Origin: Vigna angularis
Taxonomy: Eukaryota; Streptophyta; Magnoliopsida; Fabales; Fabaceae
DNA length: 64,000 bases
Reading direction: 5' to 3'
Assembly: GCF_016808095.1 (NCBI RefSeq)
Contig: NC_068971.1
Coordinates: forward strand, 9,870,501-9,934,500
Under the pieces are notes generated by a model that saw only the letters and a list, made by a program, of their open reading frames with translations, was not told where the DNA came from and searched no databases. Positions 37,601 to 48,773 of this stretch are shown piece by piece (position 1 is the stretch's first letter; every line of letters begins with the position of its first letter). Position numbers and translations under genes: made by a program.

Positions 37601-38315
37601 TTTAAGGCCAAAACCTATTCATTAATGAAGTAAACACCAAACATGACTTATAAACTCAATCATCCATCACAAAAAGTGCAAAAAGTCACCCAAAAACATA
37701 GGCAAAGTAAATCAAATTTTTAATTTTATTCATTAAAACTAGAATTTTATTCAAATACTTTTGACAAGAACATATTACCCAACATGACCTTTTATATACT
37801 AAAAAGCTATACAAGGTAAGTTATACAAGGCTCATACAATCAAAATCTTTAGACAACATACAATTCAAATCCTATAATAATCCTAATTCTTGCAACACTT
37901 CGAATCTTCGCACGTTGTCGTTGTCTAGAATCTAGTCACATACATATTTTTTCCTAAATTCGAGCAACTCTTCTTGAAAATAAACACATCGCACTTTAGA
38001 AATTAACATAACACCACAATTTAGTGATTAATCCACACTCATTTCACAAAAGTTATTTGCTTTAGACAACCCAAACATTAAGAAAAACATTATCAGTAAC
38101 AACATGAAAAAACCTTTAGTTCATGGTGCTATCAACCTCCACAATGTGAAAACCCCAAACCTTGGAGAAAGGAAACACATTTAGCCGTTGATGGTGCCAG
38201 ACAGAGGAGAAGAGGCAAAATGCAACATTGGGGACGAAGAATGCTGCCAACGAAAACAGATACAGAGCAAAGAAAGGGGGAAATGCTAGCCACAACCGTG
38301 CTTATCGGACCAACA
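37601..38315. other. Spacer, possible captured exon-like segment
   Basis: Mostly AT-rich with stops in all frames. The 38170-38310 part is less AT-rich (a purine-rich GAGGAGAAGAGGC-type stretch) but I recognise no protein in it. Nothing else is supported. Confidence 0.4.
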
Positions 38316-39211
38316 CACTAGTATAAAAATAGTGTATATCGTCACGCGTTTCACGTCTAACCACTGAATAACCAACGTTAAAAATGATCGGTGACATTTT
38401 TGTAAATAAATGCAATTATTAAACGTCATTTAGAATTGTAATTCGACGTAAAAGGATATAAAACATGGAATGCCCCAGCGATAGATGTCAAAAGGTTTGT
38501 GAATTAAATAAAAATTTGAGCGGGAGATTGAAAATTCATTCACTTTATCTTAGTACGCAAGACCCTCTTCTCTTCTCAAACTTTCTTGAACGAAGTTTGA
38601 CGACCATCACATGTAATCTTTCTTTTATTTGATAAATATGCATTTTATTTATGATTTTCGTTTGTTTTGACCGATTATTTTCGTGCTTTTGTTCTTCATA
38701 GGTGCATTATGCTTTCTCTGTCACCGGTGACAACACTTTATTCCAACAAACCCACCTTTTGAAGGTTAGTTTTCGTTTTCGTTTTGAAAAACTTATTTAT
38801 TGAACTTGTTTTTGTTTTTTTGTTGAACTTGTTTGTTGTTGTTTGGTTGAACTTGTTTGTTGTTGTTTGGTTGAACTTGTTTGTTGTTGTTGTTTGATTG
38901 AACTTGTTTTGTTGGTTACTGTTGTTTGTTGTTGATTGAACTTGTGTGTTGGTTATTGTTGTTTTTCTGCTTTTGAGATCTCGTAGAGTTGTAAAAAAGG
39001 ATCACAATTAATTAAAAAAAACAAAAAAAAAATTGATTAACGTCATATATTAACAAAATTTGACGTCGTATATTTACAAAATTCGACGTTAATTTGACGT
39101 CGAATTTTAAAAATTTGATGTCAATTTAACGTCTCATAATATGATATCGTTTGCGAATTAATCGTTAAAAACCCAAAATATTCGATGTTGTACGCGATTT
39201 TTGTACTAGTG
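38316..39211. mobile_element. Non-autonomous CACTA element (896 bp)
   Basis: The left end is CACTAGTATAAAAATAG and the right end, inverted, is CACTAGTACAAAAATCGCG. The 3-bp flanks are ACA on the left and ACT on the right, agreeing at two of three bases. The interior has no transposase. Near both ends it carries AACGTC/GACGTT motifs (for example GACGTCGAATTT and TTAACGTCTC) like those in the remnant at 20730-22580, so both probably belong to one CACTA family mobilised in trans. Confidence 0.85.
38796..38960 (+). repeat. TTGAACTTGTTTGTTGTTG minisatellite
   Basis: Five to six imperfect tandem units of roughly 24-34 bases built on TTGAACTTGTTTGTTGTTG, inside the non-autonomous CACTA element. Confidence 0.85.
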
Positions 39212-39510
39212 ACTTCAGCACTGATAGAGAGAGCAAGAGCAAGAGCAAGACAGAAAGATATACTCAAGGTTTTGATGGAGAGACATTGAAAAATGGTGGA
39301 GATATGGTGAACCAATGGTGCTTTTCGCGAGACCAAGGAGAAACACGCAAGGTTCTCTGATATAAAAGCACGAAAAGTTTTTTTCCTTCCAAAATAACTC
39401 TCATTCACCTTTTTTTTTTAAAAAGAACATTAAAAAAACCAACCAATAAGTGTCACGTGTAGTTGTTAAAAATTTGGCAAAAAAATATTGTCAAAGAAAA
39501 CATTTTCCAT

Positions 39511-39523
39511 ATATATATATATA

Positions 39524-39586
<63 letters not shown>
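39511..39586. repeat. (TA)n microsatellite
   Basis: A TA dinucleotide run interrupted once by a TTCA near 39522. The short Tyr-Ile open frame across it is an artefact. Confidence 0.95.
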
Positions 39587-41025
39587 CAACACTATGAAAT
39601 TTATTCACACACTAAGAGGAGTAAAATACCACTTATTAAACCACAAGGCCCATCACGAAAGAAACACAACAAAGTAGTACAAGATCAAAATTGCAGAACA
39701 CTCATAAAAATTAAATATAAACACCTGTGTCTCCTACTGTAAGAAAAACTATTCTTAAATGCACTAAAGTTTTTGAAACTTGCATGTCATCCTATAATTT
39801 ATCATAGAACAAGGAATGGAAAAAAGAATTGGTTCTTTATGGAAGGAAAAAAAATGTCTGCAGCAATAACGAATGGCCAACGAAAACTCAATCAAAAACA
39901 TCTCGTTATCCTTAATCAAAAACAATAAGGCAGGACCAACGCAATAGTAAGACACAACTCGACAAAAGTAGATATACCAAGCATACCATTCAACGTAAGA
40001 TACACAAAAATTTTACTCAACCAGAACAAAAAGATATAGAATCAACATAAAAGTTTCGCACATCATAACAATCACAAAACAGAAAAGTTTAACTCCTTAT
40101 ACCTTTATGAAGTCATAATTGATATATTTATAAAGTCATTACCTACAACGTTATTTCACTAATTAAGAAAGTTAATCAAAATGAAAGAAGAATAAATTTA
40201 AGTTTATGGAGAGTTTTGTTGAGTTAAACTTAAATTTTAGGGGTTTATTAATAATTTTGTTTAAATCTTATTTTATTAGTTTGGGTGTAGTAATATTTAT
40301 TTTGATTTTGATAAAGATAAAAATGAGATAAGTAGTTTTGATTTTCCATTTATTTAAGTGTAATATTATTTTATTTTATTTTGTTGATATAAGATGGAGA
40401 TAGATGAAGTATATTTTATTTTGAGTCTATTGATATTTTTTCTACAGTTTTTATTATTTGTACTTAGCCTAAGGCCCTATTTGTACCTATTTAAAAGTTT
40501 TTAAGGTTCAATTAAAATAACCACAGTGAATTGAAGAGTCCAATCATAGTATGGGTCATGTTTTTTTTCAATAAAATAACACAAGGAACAAAAAACATAC
40601 CCGGATCCTTGTATTTTCGTCGTATTTCAATATATTTCTTAATCAAGATAGACATATTCCTTCCCAAATTTTCTACCTCATTATCTCCGGCAACGACCCC
40701 AAATTTGATACGTTGTCATTAAAGTTATCAAATTAATATTACTTTTCAAGGCAACTTCGGTATTGCTAAGTTAGTAGTCAACAAACTAGATAGGGTTAAA
40801 GTAACACCGAGTCGTTTTTCAACGAATACAAAATTGTTTTCCAATACTTTATTCTTATGGAGACTCTGAAAGATTAGTAAATGTTGTCCAATGGTTAAAA
40901 ACAAAAGTGAAAAGTTAAGCTAATGAAATTAATGTTTGAAGAATGTTTGAGTTTATTGAAGAACAAATAAGAAACTTAGAAACAATTAAAATAAGATAGA
41001 CTAATTCCAGTCCTTTTCCAAGATA

Positions 41026-41365
41026 GATTCATTATCGAATTAAAGTACATTCGTAATTAATTTGAGGGCGATCTTACAATTAATCAAAGTAGATTCTCAA
41101 TTAAATGCAAGACCTTTCTAGATTATTCAAAATAAATTCAACCAAAGTACATTCTCAATCGAATCCTATTGTGTTTAATCATGTATATTCTTAAACCTCC
41201 TAACCAAATTAAAAGTTAATTAATCAAAGTACATTTTCAATTAATTATAGTTGAAATTCTACCACCAATCAAAGTACATTCTCAATTAGTAGCAAAAACT
41301 TGTTTAATCATATAAAAGTTCCTAAATTCAATCAAAGTATATTCTCAATTAAACCTATAAACTCT
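41026..41365 (+). repeat. Dispersed copies of AATCAAAGTACATTCTCAATT
   Basis: Six near-identical copies of a 21-base phrase (core AAAGTACATTCTCAATT) occur at about 41042, 41083, 41140, 41223, 41266 and 41333, separated by unrelated AT-rich spacers of unequal length. It is a degenerate minisatellite lying just outside the left end of the large CACTA element. Confidence 0.75.
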
Positions 41366-41403
41366 TGAACTCATATGATCACACTAGTGCAGCGAGGGGC
41401 TTT

Positions 41404-41776
41404 TACCGCGGTTGATTTTCACTATACGTCGCGGTTCATGAACCGCGGCATATTCAGCCGCGATAGTAAGTCAGACACTTTATGCCGCGGTTCTAACCGC
41501 GGTATATAGGCTGAGGAATATGCCGCGGTTCCCTAGACAACCGCGGCATAAATTCATTTTTTTTAAAAAAAAAAATTAAAAAAAATTAAAAAATGCACTA
41601 TATGCCGCGGTTCAACCGCGGCATATAGGCCGACGAGTATGCCGCGGTTGGCGTCAAAACCGCGGCCATATGTCTCGTTTTTTTTAAAAAAAAAAAAGCA
41701 CTATATGCCGCGGTTGTGGTAGAACCGCGGCATATTCCCCTTATATGCCGCGGTTGTGGTTAGAACCGCGGCATAT
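41404..41776. repeat. Left subterminal palindrome array of the CACTA element
   Basis: Seven palindromes of the form TATGCCGCGGTT-(2 to 12 nt)-AACCGCGGCATA start at about 41425, 41481, 41519, 41601, 41638, 41704 and 41743, plus one half site at 41405. Each contains two CCGCGG cores. In En/Spm the subterminal repeats bind the TNPA protein and are methylated when the element is silenced (family knowledge); the same role is inferred here. Confidence 0.9.
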
Positions 41777-41970
41777 TCCCCTGCAGTTTTTTAAAATAGC
41801 AGGTCTGTTTTTGTGATATCCACTACCACAAAAACAGACCTGCATATAAAAACATTTACAGAAATTCAATTTCAACAGAACAAACACATGTTCAAATGTA
41901 TTTCAACATCAAATAAAGTAGAGAGTGTAAGAAAATTCTATCTAATCAAATGCATTGTTTAAATCTAAAT

Positions 41971-44923
41971 CTAAGAGCTATTGTATAATCTAACTATATA
42001 CTTCGCAGCAGCGTTCCTAATGAATAGTAGTGACTTCTCAGGAACTGGTGTAGTAGTCTTGAATCTCTGCAAAAGACAATTCATTTTAATTAGTGTATAT
42101 GAATTCAACATTTGTTAAAAAATCAAAATTTGTTAAAGTTAAATATTACCGTTTCCCAGCTTCTTGTGATGTGAGAACGAACAATATGGGTCATCCAATA
42201 CATTACATAGTATCCACACTCATATGACCCATTTTGTCTGTTACACTACAATATATCATCACAGTTGATAATAGTTAGTGAATAACATTTGTTATAAAAC
42301 AATTATAACAAAGTATGACTTTAGCATATGTCAAACCTTGAGAGAAATCCAAGCAATCTTTCTACTCTTAACAATTGATCTCCCGTCCATCATCATACTT
42401 GCTGGAATAGAACTGTATATAAAAAAATGTTTTAGCATTCAGTTATATAACAAAGAAAGTCCAAACATTGAGGTTCTTACCAATCAATTGCTTGTCTGAG
42501 TTGTGTGGGAGGAGGCCTGTGCAATGAGCAGAACCACAAAGCATAGTTGTCTTGCACATACATAACAAGAAGTTGCCAATGGCGCCTGAAATTCATAATA
42601 ACGTAACTATTAAATATTAAAATCACATATGGAACATTATTATGTTAACAAAGTTCACTTACCCGGATATATAAGGCAAAAAGTATATTTTCTTGCCCCT
42701 TCGAAAACTGCTTATCATTCTCGTGTTGATATGATCAAAATCATTTGATTCATGAATGTCTTGGGGATCAATGAATCCATAATCATCAGAACGCCCCAAC
42801 TTATTAGTGACCCCAGACATATACCTGAAATCAAAAATTAACTTTGATATAAGGATACTTGATATATAAATCAATTTTATATATAAATAATTGGTCATAG
42901 ACTTACATCGTCCATAGTTGAATAATTGAAATATTCAACTCTTGTGTTCCCGACGCAAGCTCACGGACATCTTGGCTATTAAGGTATATTGGGACCTCAG
43001 AGCCATGCCCAAATACATTAGCATCATACTGAACCTCCAAAGGCTTATCATCAAGGATGTCAGCAAGTAGATGCAATGAAGAAAGAGGGTCATCCTCAGA
43101 TAGAGGAATCTTCTGTTGTTCCTGCGTCTGTTGTTACATGAAAAGATAAGATAAGTTTTGACATCAAAAACCTTTAAAATTGAGAAGTGTAAAGAAGAAT
43201 TTCATACCGAGGGGTCAGAAACTGGTTTAACCAAAAATTTAGGCCAAGTGATAAACGACTTATATGCTTGTTCCACAGTGAAAATCTCTTCCGTGGACAG
43301 TGGAACCGAGGCATCTGGCATGATCATTTCATCCACTGATACCTTCACCTCATCCTCTAATAGTTGCATACCATGACATACAGTCGCTGACCTAAACTCT
43401 GTTCCACGAGCTACCAGCACCATCTCATCTTCTTCTAAAATGTATAGCAGACATGGACTACCATCGTCCATGTCATCCTCTGGGATGGCTGATGCGGAAC
43501 AACTTCCTTTGCCGCTTCTCCCTGTCAGAGTAAATGTTAGATTATACAAGAGATAGAAATAATTGCACATAAATGTTTATTAAGTTTACCTGTGGGAGGG
43601 GGAGGGACCACATGTTCCTCTATAGGAGACTGCATCGGGCGCATGCTCTGAAACTGCTCCTGGTAGAGCATCTGGAATTCAGCCCTCACCTCGGCCCTGA
43701 TCTCCTGCATAAGGTCTTGTCGGACCTTTTTTGTGATCTCTTCTGTCATCCTTTGTGTATCGCTGTACGAATATGAAGGCTGACGAGAAGAGCTCCCAAA
43801 ATAATCCGTAATGCCTACTCCAGGACCTGCAGCACGTACACGTCCAGGGTGCTCAGGTCGTCCAATTGCAGCAGCAAGAATATCCTGGCGACCCTCTGGA
43901 GTGAATTGGCCTTGGGAGCTCTGCTCAACCAAGGCGTCCTGTAACATTACAAAACACCATTATTCTTTAAATAGTTTAATGTAGTATGTATAATGACAAT
44001 ATTCATTATTTTAGGAACAGTGATAACTTACAATTTTTTCAGAAATCTCTCGTGCAGTGTCGGAAGAGTAGGTGCCCGATGGTCGCATACGGGCCAACTT
44101 CCATTTCTCATGTCTAGACGGTGGAGAAGGAGGCTGAGGAGGGCTACCACTCTGAGATGGTGGTATAGCATCTGCCTTTTGCTTGAGGATTTTCTCCTCA
44201 AGCTTCCTATACCCACCACGAGATAATAGGTGGGGGTTTTTGTTCTTAGCACTTGTTCCTTGTGCTTTGCTTCTAATTGCCTGTCACATACACATTAATT
44301 AATGAGTTCATATGATATATATTTGTTAATGAGGAATTGAATAATATGAACTACACTAACCTGCCATTCCTCTGACATCCGACTCTCTTTAAAAACCCGC
44401 CAAGTCTCCTCATCAATGGACTTATATGCATTACATGGAGTTTTATGTTTAAGGTGTCCAAAGATGTACCTTGATGTCAACTTGCTTTTAAAGTTTCTGA
44501 AATTTTCTGCAACAGTTGACAAACACTTATTTCTAAGTGTTGGGACATTTGGAATGTCAAATGTCATCTGAAAAAAACATAATAAAGTTGTATTAGTACA
44601 AAATTATCAATATAAACAAATTATAATTCAAATGCTATTAACTAACTTACCAATATATCTTGCCAAATAATGTTCCTATCACCCTCGGACACATGATCAA
44701 AAGATGGAATGAGAATGCTAATCTTATTACGTGCCACTACTCCAAGGTATGATCGGAAGTCATCTGCATGGGGGCCAGTTGCCACACCCGTGGTGACATT
44801 CACATTCACCGGAGTTCTTTCACCACTATTTTTCCTGATTAATAGTTGTTTCATCCTAGTGGGTCCTCTAGTGGATCTGGGTGGGGGAGCCTCATCCCCT
44901 GAAGAATGTGGATGATCAGCCAT
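41971..44923 (-). CDS. CACTA second gene: Transposase_24-type protein with C-terminal Ulp1-like domain
   Basis: Eleven exons with GT-AG borders join in frame: 44923-44651, 44567-44361, 44280-44032, 43938-43590, 43521-43208, 43127-42907, 42824-42663, 42585-42481, 42412-42337, 42245-42150, 42066-41971. They give about 715 residues. The N-terminal half resembles the plant En/Spm Transposase_24 family (ARNKISILIPSF, then basic and proline-rich segments). Around residues 320-345 there is a glutamine/glutamate-rich helix. The C-terminal 180 residues resemble a Ulp1/C48 cysteine protease: His594 in RHWQLLVM and Cys662 in RQNGSYECGYYVM, with Gln656 as oxyanion candidate. The acidic triad position seems to be Cys (WFCSL instead of a DSL-type block). 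A splice acceptor lies four bases before the ATG, so the gene is probably expressed by splicing from the shared upstream promoter past TNPD. Confidence 0.85.
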
Positions 44924-45044
44924 ATATCTGTCAAAATAAATAACAACATTAAATTTTCTTTCAAGACTTATGTAATATCATATAAATTAACAAAACATGT
45001 AATAGTACAGAAATTGAAAATTCATACATAAAGATATGGATTCA

Positions 45045-48000
45045 TCATATGTATATTCCCTCATCATGATCTGACCGAATTGCATGTACATCATCGTCAA
45101 CTACAGATTGGTCATCCAACTTTGTTGTAGTTTGAAATGAATGGTTGTCAGCAATATCAATATTAATTAGATTGTCTTCGTTAACTTCAATTTGTTTTTT
45201 GCCTTGAAGAGCAACATACCAATGGTCAGACGAAGGATCTTTGACATAAAAAACTTGAGATGGTTGATGTACCATGATAAACGGTTCGTCTCGATAACCC
45301 ACCTTGCGAAAATCAACCAGTGTCATACCCGAGTCATCTATTTTCACACCACTCTTATTGTCAAACCACTTACACTTGAACAATGGAACGGAAAACTTGG
45401 TGTAATCAACCTCCCATATCTCTTCTATTATACCATAATATCTCATTGATCCAAGTACAGGAGATTGATCTTTTGATGTGGAAAATTGAAGTGACTCAGC
45501 TTCTAAACTGACTCCACTATTTTGTACTGTGCTTTTATCATCCAAAGTCTTCGTATAGAATGTGCAATTATTGACTTCATAACCTGTACAACACACGACA
45601 TCAAACTTCAAACCATTTGCAAGCCACAATAAAGTTTCAGAAGAATGTGGCTCTTTGTCAATTTCAGATTTGAACCAAGACATAAATGTTTTGTTATGCT
45701 CCATCAATTGCCATTTCTCTGATTGTCTTGGATTTTTATTCTTAACAATGGCTTTGTGTGCTTCCAAAAAAGGGATCACCTCATCTGTGTTGTTCAATAT
45801 ATAAAGATGCGCTTGCAACAATTCTTCGCGATCTTTTGTCACCACATTGACACCTCGGATGCTTTTACTTGTAGAAAATTTATTCAACCATGCTGTGCGA
45901 GGAACTCCTATTGGATTCGTTGATGTCATGTAATCTGAACAAAACTCGATACTTTCTTCAGCAATATACCTTTCAATCATCGAACCTTCAGGATGATATG
46001 GATTTTTAATGTACCCTTTCAAAATCTTCATATAACGTTCAATAGGATACATCCATCTTAAGTATACCGGTCCGCACAACTTGATTTCTCTAACCAAATG
46101 AACAAGTAAATGTACCATGATGTCAAAAAAAGATGGAGGGAAAAACATCTCTAGTTGACACAAGATGATAACAATCTCGCCTTGAAGTTCATCTAACTTT
46201 GTAGGATCGATGGCTTTACTACATATTGACGAGAAAAATGAACACAACCTGTTTATGGTGTGCCTAACATTTTTGGGCAAAATTCCACGAATAGCCACCG
46301 GTAACAACTGTTGCATTAAGACGTGACAATCGTGAGACTTCATGCCAACAAGCTTTAAGTCCTGCATTGACACTAAACTCTTCATATTTGAAGAGTATCC
46401 TTGTGGTACTTTGATACTCTTTAAACATACACAAAAACTTATCTTCTCTTGTCTAGACATTGTGTAACAAGCAGGGGGCAAATAAGTACGTTTACCAATC
46501 TCCTTCGGTGCCAACTCTTCTCGGATATTCATGTCAACCAAATCCAAACGAGCATTCACTCCATCTTTTGTCTTTCCCTGAATGTTGAGTAATGTACCAA
46601 TCAAGCTATCACACACATTCTTTTCTACATGCATCACATCTATGCAATGTCGAACATCTAACTTTGACCAATATGGAAGATCAAAGAATATTGATTTCTT
46701 CTTCCAAGGGGTCGTTACAGATGACTTCTTCGATGTTTTCCCAAATACATGATGTATTTTATTAACTTTTTGAAGAACTTCAAGGCCAGTAAGTGGATTT
46801 GGTGCTTCGTCCCTCTCTTGATCTCCATTGAATGCTTTTTTTAACCTTCGATATGGATGATTACGTTTTAGAAATCTCCGATGACGCAGATACACCGTCT
46901 TTCTTCCATGTTTCAATTGATGAGCTGCAGTGTTTTCTTCACATATAGGACACGCTTTATGACCCTTGACACTGTATCCTGACAAATTACCATAAGCAGG
47001 AAAGTCATTAATGGTGCAAAATAACATTGCACGCATCATAAAAGTCTCTGAAGCGAATGCATCAAATATTTCAACCCCGTCAACCCACAAAACCTTCAAG
47101 TCTTCAACTAGTGGGCTTAGATAAACATCTATGTCATTTCCAGGCTGCTTTGGACCAGATATCATCATAGACAACATCATGTACTTCCTCTTCATGCACA
47201 ATGCAGGAGATAAGTTGTAAATTATCAATATAACTGGCCAACAACTGTGATTGGTACTCAGATTACCAAATGGGTTCATTCCATCAGTGGCTAAAGCAAG
47301 CCTAAGATTTCTACACTCTTTACCAAATTCGGGGAATTGTCGATCAATATTTTTCCATTGCTTTGAATCAGCTGGATGACGAAGCAGCCCGTCAATTTTT
47401 CTCTCATCTGCATGCCATCTAAGATTTTTAGCATCTTTGGGATTCGCAAAGAAACGCTTAAGTCTGGGCACTATTGGAAGGTACCAAACTACTTTCAAAG
47501 CAGATCCATTTTTTTCTATCTGACCATTATCTTCACTATTGTTTTTTGACTTGTATCGTGATAAGCCACATTTTGGACACTCTGTCAAAAATTCAAACTC
47601 TTTCCTATACAAAATGCAGTCATTGGGACAAGCATGTATCCTTTTATACTCCATACCCATTGGACAAAGAATTTTCTTCGCATCATAATTACGAGTGGGT
47701 AGTGTATTTCCATCTGGCAACATTTCATTCAACAACGTCAACAGTTCTGTAAAACTCTTATCAGTCCATCCATTGCTCGCCTTCAAATTCATGAGCCTTA
47801 ACACCGCTGACAAACGTGTGAACTTAGTTGAACCGACATACAAAGGTGTTTCTGCATCAGTCGACATCGTCTCATACACATGAGCTTTGGCAAAATTTTC
47901 TGCTCCAACATCGCGGATCATGTCCTCCAATTTGTCTTCATCCGGTCGATCTTCTTCCATGGTGGAATCAGTAACATTTACACTTTGAGAGTCAGTGGGA

Positions 48001-48245
48001 AAATCCATTTCTTCGCCGTGCCAGATCCATGTTGTATAGCATCTTAGAAAACCATCACATATAAGATGTTCTCTAATTTGAGTTGCGTTCAACTTTCTCT
48101 CATTCAAACAGTTCACACAAGGACATCTAAACTTCACTTCATCATTAGTTCTCCCCTCATTACGTTGCGCAAATTGTATAAATTCCTCTACACCTCTCTC
48201 GTACTCAGCACTAATACGTGGTAAATTAATCCAATTTCGATCCAT
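45045..48245 (-). CDS. CACTA transposase TNPD
   Basis: A single uninterrupted frame of 1,066 codons. In order it has: the Transpos_assoc N-terminal domain (about 3-78; EYERGVEEFIQFAQ, CPCVNCLN, IREHLICDGF); a cysteine cluster (ILCPMGM ... CPNDCILYRKE ... CPKCGLSRYK, about 190-235); the tnp2/Transposase_21 core (about 255-470; SGPKQPGNDIDVYL, INDFPAYGNLSGYSVKGHKACPIC); a DUF4218 region (LPVAIRGILP, MFFPPSFFDIMVHLLVHLV, GPVYLRWMYPIERYM); and a C-terminal DUF4216-like region (VPLFKCKWFDN, DEPFIMVHQPSQVFYV). It cuts and joins the element's ends as the transposase (family role). A likely splice acceptor directly before the ATG (AG at 48250-48251) suggests a spliced 5' leader. The absence of stops over 3.2 kb indicates recent selection or recent insertion. 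Confidence 0.96.
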   Translation of the reverse strand: MDRNWINLPRISAEYERGVEEFIQFAQRNEGRTNDEVKFRCPCVNCLNERKLNATQIREHLICDGFLRCYTTWIWHGEEMDFPTDSQSVNVTDSTMEEDRPDEDKLEDMIRDVGAENFAKAHVYETMSTDAETPLYVGSTKFTRLSAVLRLMNLKASNGWTDKSFTELLTLLNEMLPDGNTLPTRNYDAKKILCPMGMEYKRIHACPNDCILYRKEFEFLTECPKCGLSRYKSKNNSEDNGQIEKNGSALKVVWYLPIVPRLKRFFANPKDAKNLRWHADERKIDGLLRHPADSKQWKNIDRQFPEFGKECRNLRLALATDGMNPFGNLSTNHSCWPVILIIYNLSPALCMKRKYMMLSMMISGPKQPGNDIDVYLSPLVEDLKVLWVDGVEIFDAFASETFMMRAMLFCTINDFPAYGNLSGYSVKGHKACPICEENTAAHQLKHGRKTVYLRHRRFLKRNHPYRRLKKAFNGDQERDEAPNPLTGLEVLQKVNKIHHVFGKTSKKSSVTTPWKKKSIFFDLPYWSKLDVRHCIDVMHVEKNVCDSLIGTLLNIQGKTKDGVNARLDLVDMNIREELAPKEIGKRTYLPPACYTMSRQEKISFCVCLKSIKVPQGYSSNMKSLVSMQDLKLVGMKSHDCHVLMQQLLPVAIRGILPKNVRHTINRLCSFFSSICSKAIDPTKLDELQGEIVIILCQLEMFFPPSFFDIMVHLLVHLVREIKLCGPVYLRWMYPIERYMKILKGYIKNPYHPEGSMIERYIAEESIEFCSDYMTSTNPIGVPRTAWLNKFSTSKSIRGVNVVTKDREELLQAHLYILNNTDEVIPFLEAHKAIVKNKNPRQSEKWQLMEHNKTFMSWFKSEIDKEPHSSETLLWLANGLKFDVVCCTGYEVNNCTFYTKTLDDKSTVQNSGVSLEAESLQFSTSKDQSPVLGSMRYYGIIEEIWEVDYTKFSVPLFKCKWFDNKSGVKIDDSGMTLVDFRKVGYRDEPFIMVHQPSQVFYVKDPSSDHWYVALQGKKQIEVNEDNLINIDIADNHSFQTTTKLDDQSVVDDDVHAIRSDHDEGIYI

Positions 48246-48772
48246 ATTCCTAAATATTACATAAATAATATTTTAAGGTTTATAAATAATACAAGAACTA
48301 CAACACACATTACCAAAACTATAGCAAAAACCATATCATACATTACCAAAACTATAACAATTTCATGCACTATCAAAATTAAAGCAAAAATTATACCAAA
48401 ACTATAGAAACTTCATACATTACCAAAACTATAGCATTATGCAAAAATTAATGAAGCAATCACGTTAAAAATGCAAATGGACATAAATACCTGGAAGAGG
48501 AACGGCGGCGGAGAGGGTGAAAAACGCAACACAACGGCGGCGGCGGCGGAGAGGGTGAAAAACGCCAGAAAATCACGATTTTGAACGGCTAAAACTCGTT
48601 TTTAAAGTAAAAAACGAATAATGACCGAACAATTTTGAGTTTAAACGGTTAAAAACGCAAAATCTGAGATGAAGGGTGGTTCGGAGGAAGAAGAAACGCG
48701 AAATCAGAGAGAACGCGCGAGGAAGACGATGCACTGTTCCAAGTTTTGTTTTTTAACTCTGAACGGGGGAAT
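48246..48772 (-). promoter_or_regulatory. Leader and promoter side of the CACTA genes
   Basis: Between the TNPD start and the right palindrome array lies an AT-rich stretch with repeated ACCAAAACTATAGCA phrases (48310-48440), which looks like intron. It is followed by a GC-rich leader with a repeated GCGGCGGAGAGGGTGAAAAA block (48500-48570). A CTCCGCCGCCGCCGTT-type - strand sequence fits a 5' UTR. Transcription would start near or inside the palindrome array. Placement is inferred. Confidence 0.5.
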
Positions 48773-48773
48773 C

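Larger units (their letters stand above)
39212..41381. other. AT-rich spacer between two CACTA elements
   Basis: No gene is supported. A GC-moderate, AG-rich stretch (39212-39410) follows the small CACTA element and gives a 95-codon - strand frame of uncertain meaning. The rest is AT-rich. It contains a TA microsatellite and a dispersed short repeat, both listed separately. Confidence 0.45.

Noticed and set aside
42150..42237. Exon 10 of the CACTA second gene starting at the nearer AG (after 42238)
   Set aside because: That acceptor puts a stop five codons in. The AG at 42246-42247 keeps the frame and gives the conserved RQNGSYECGYYVM block.
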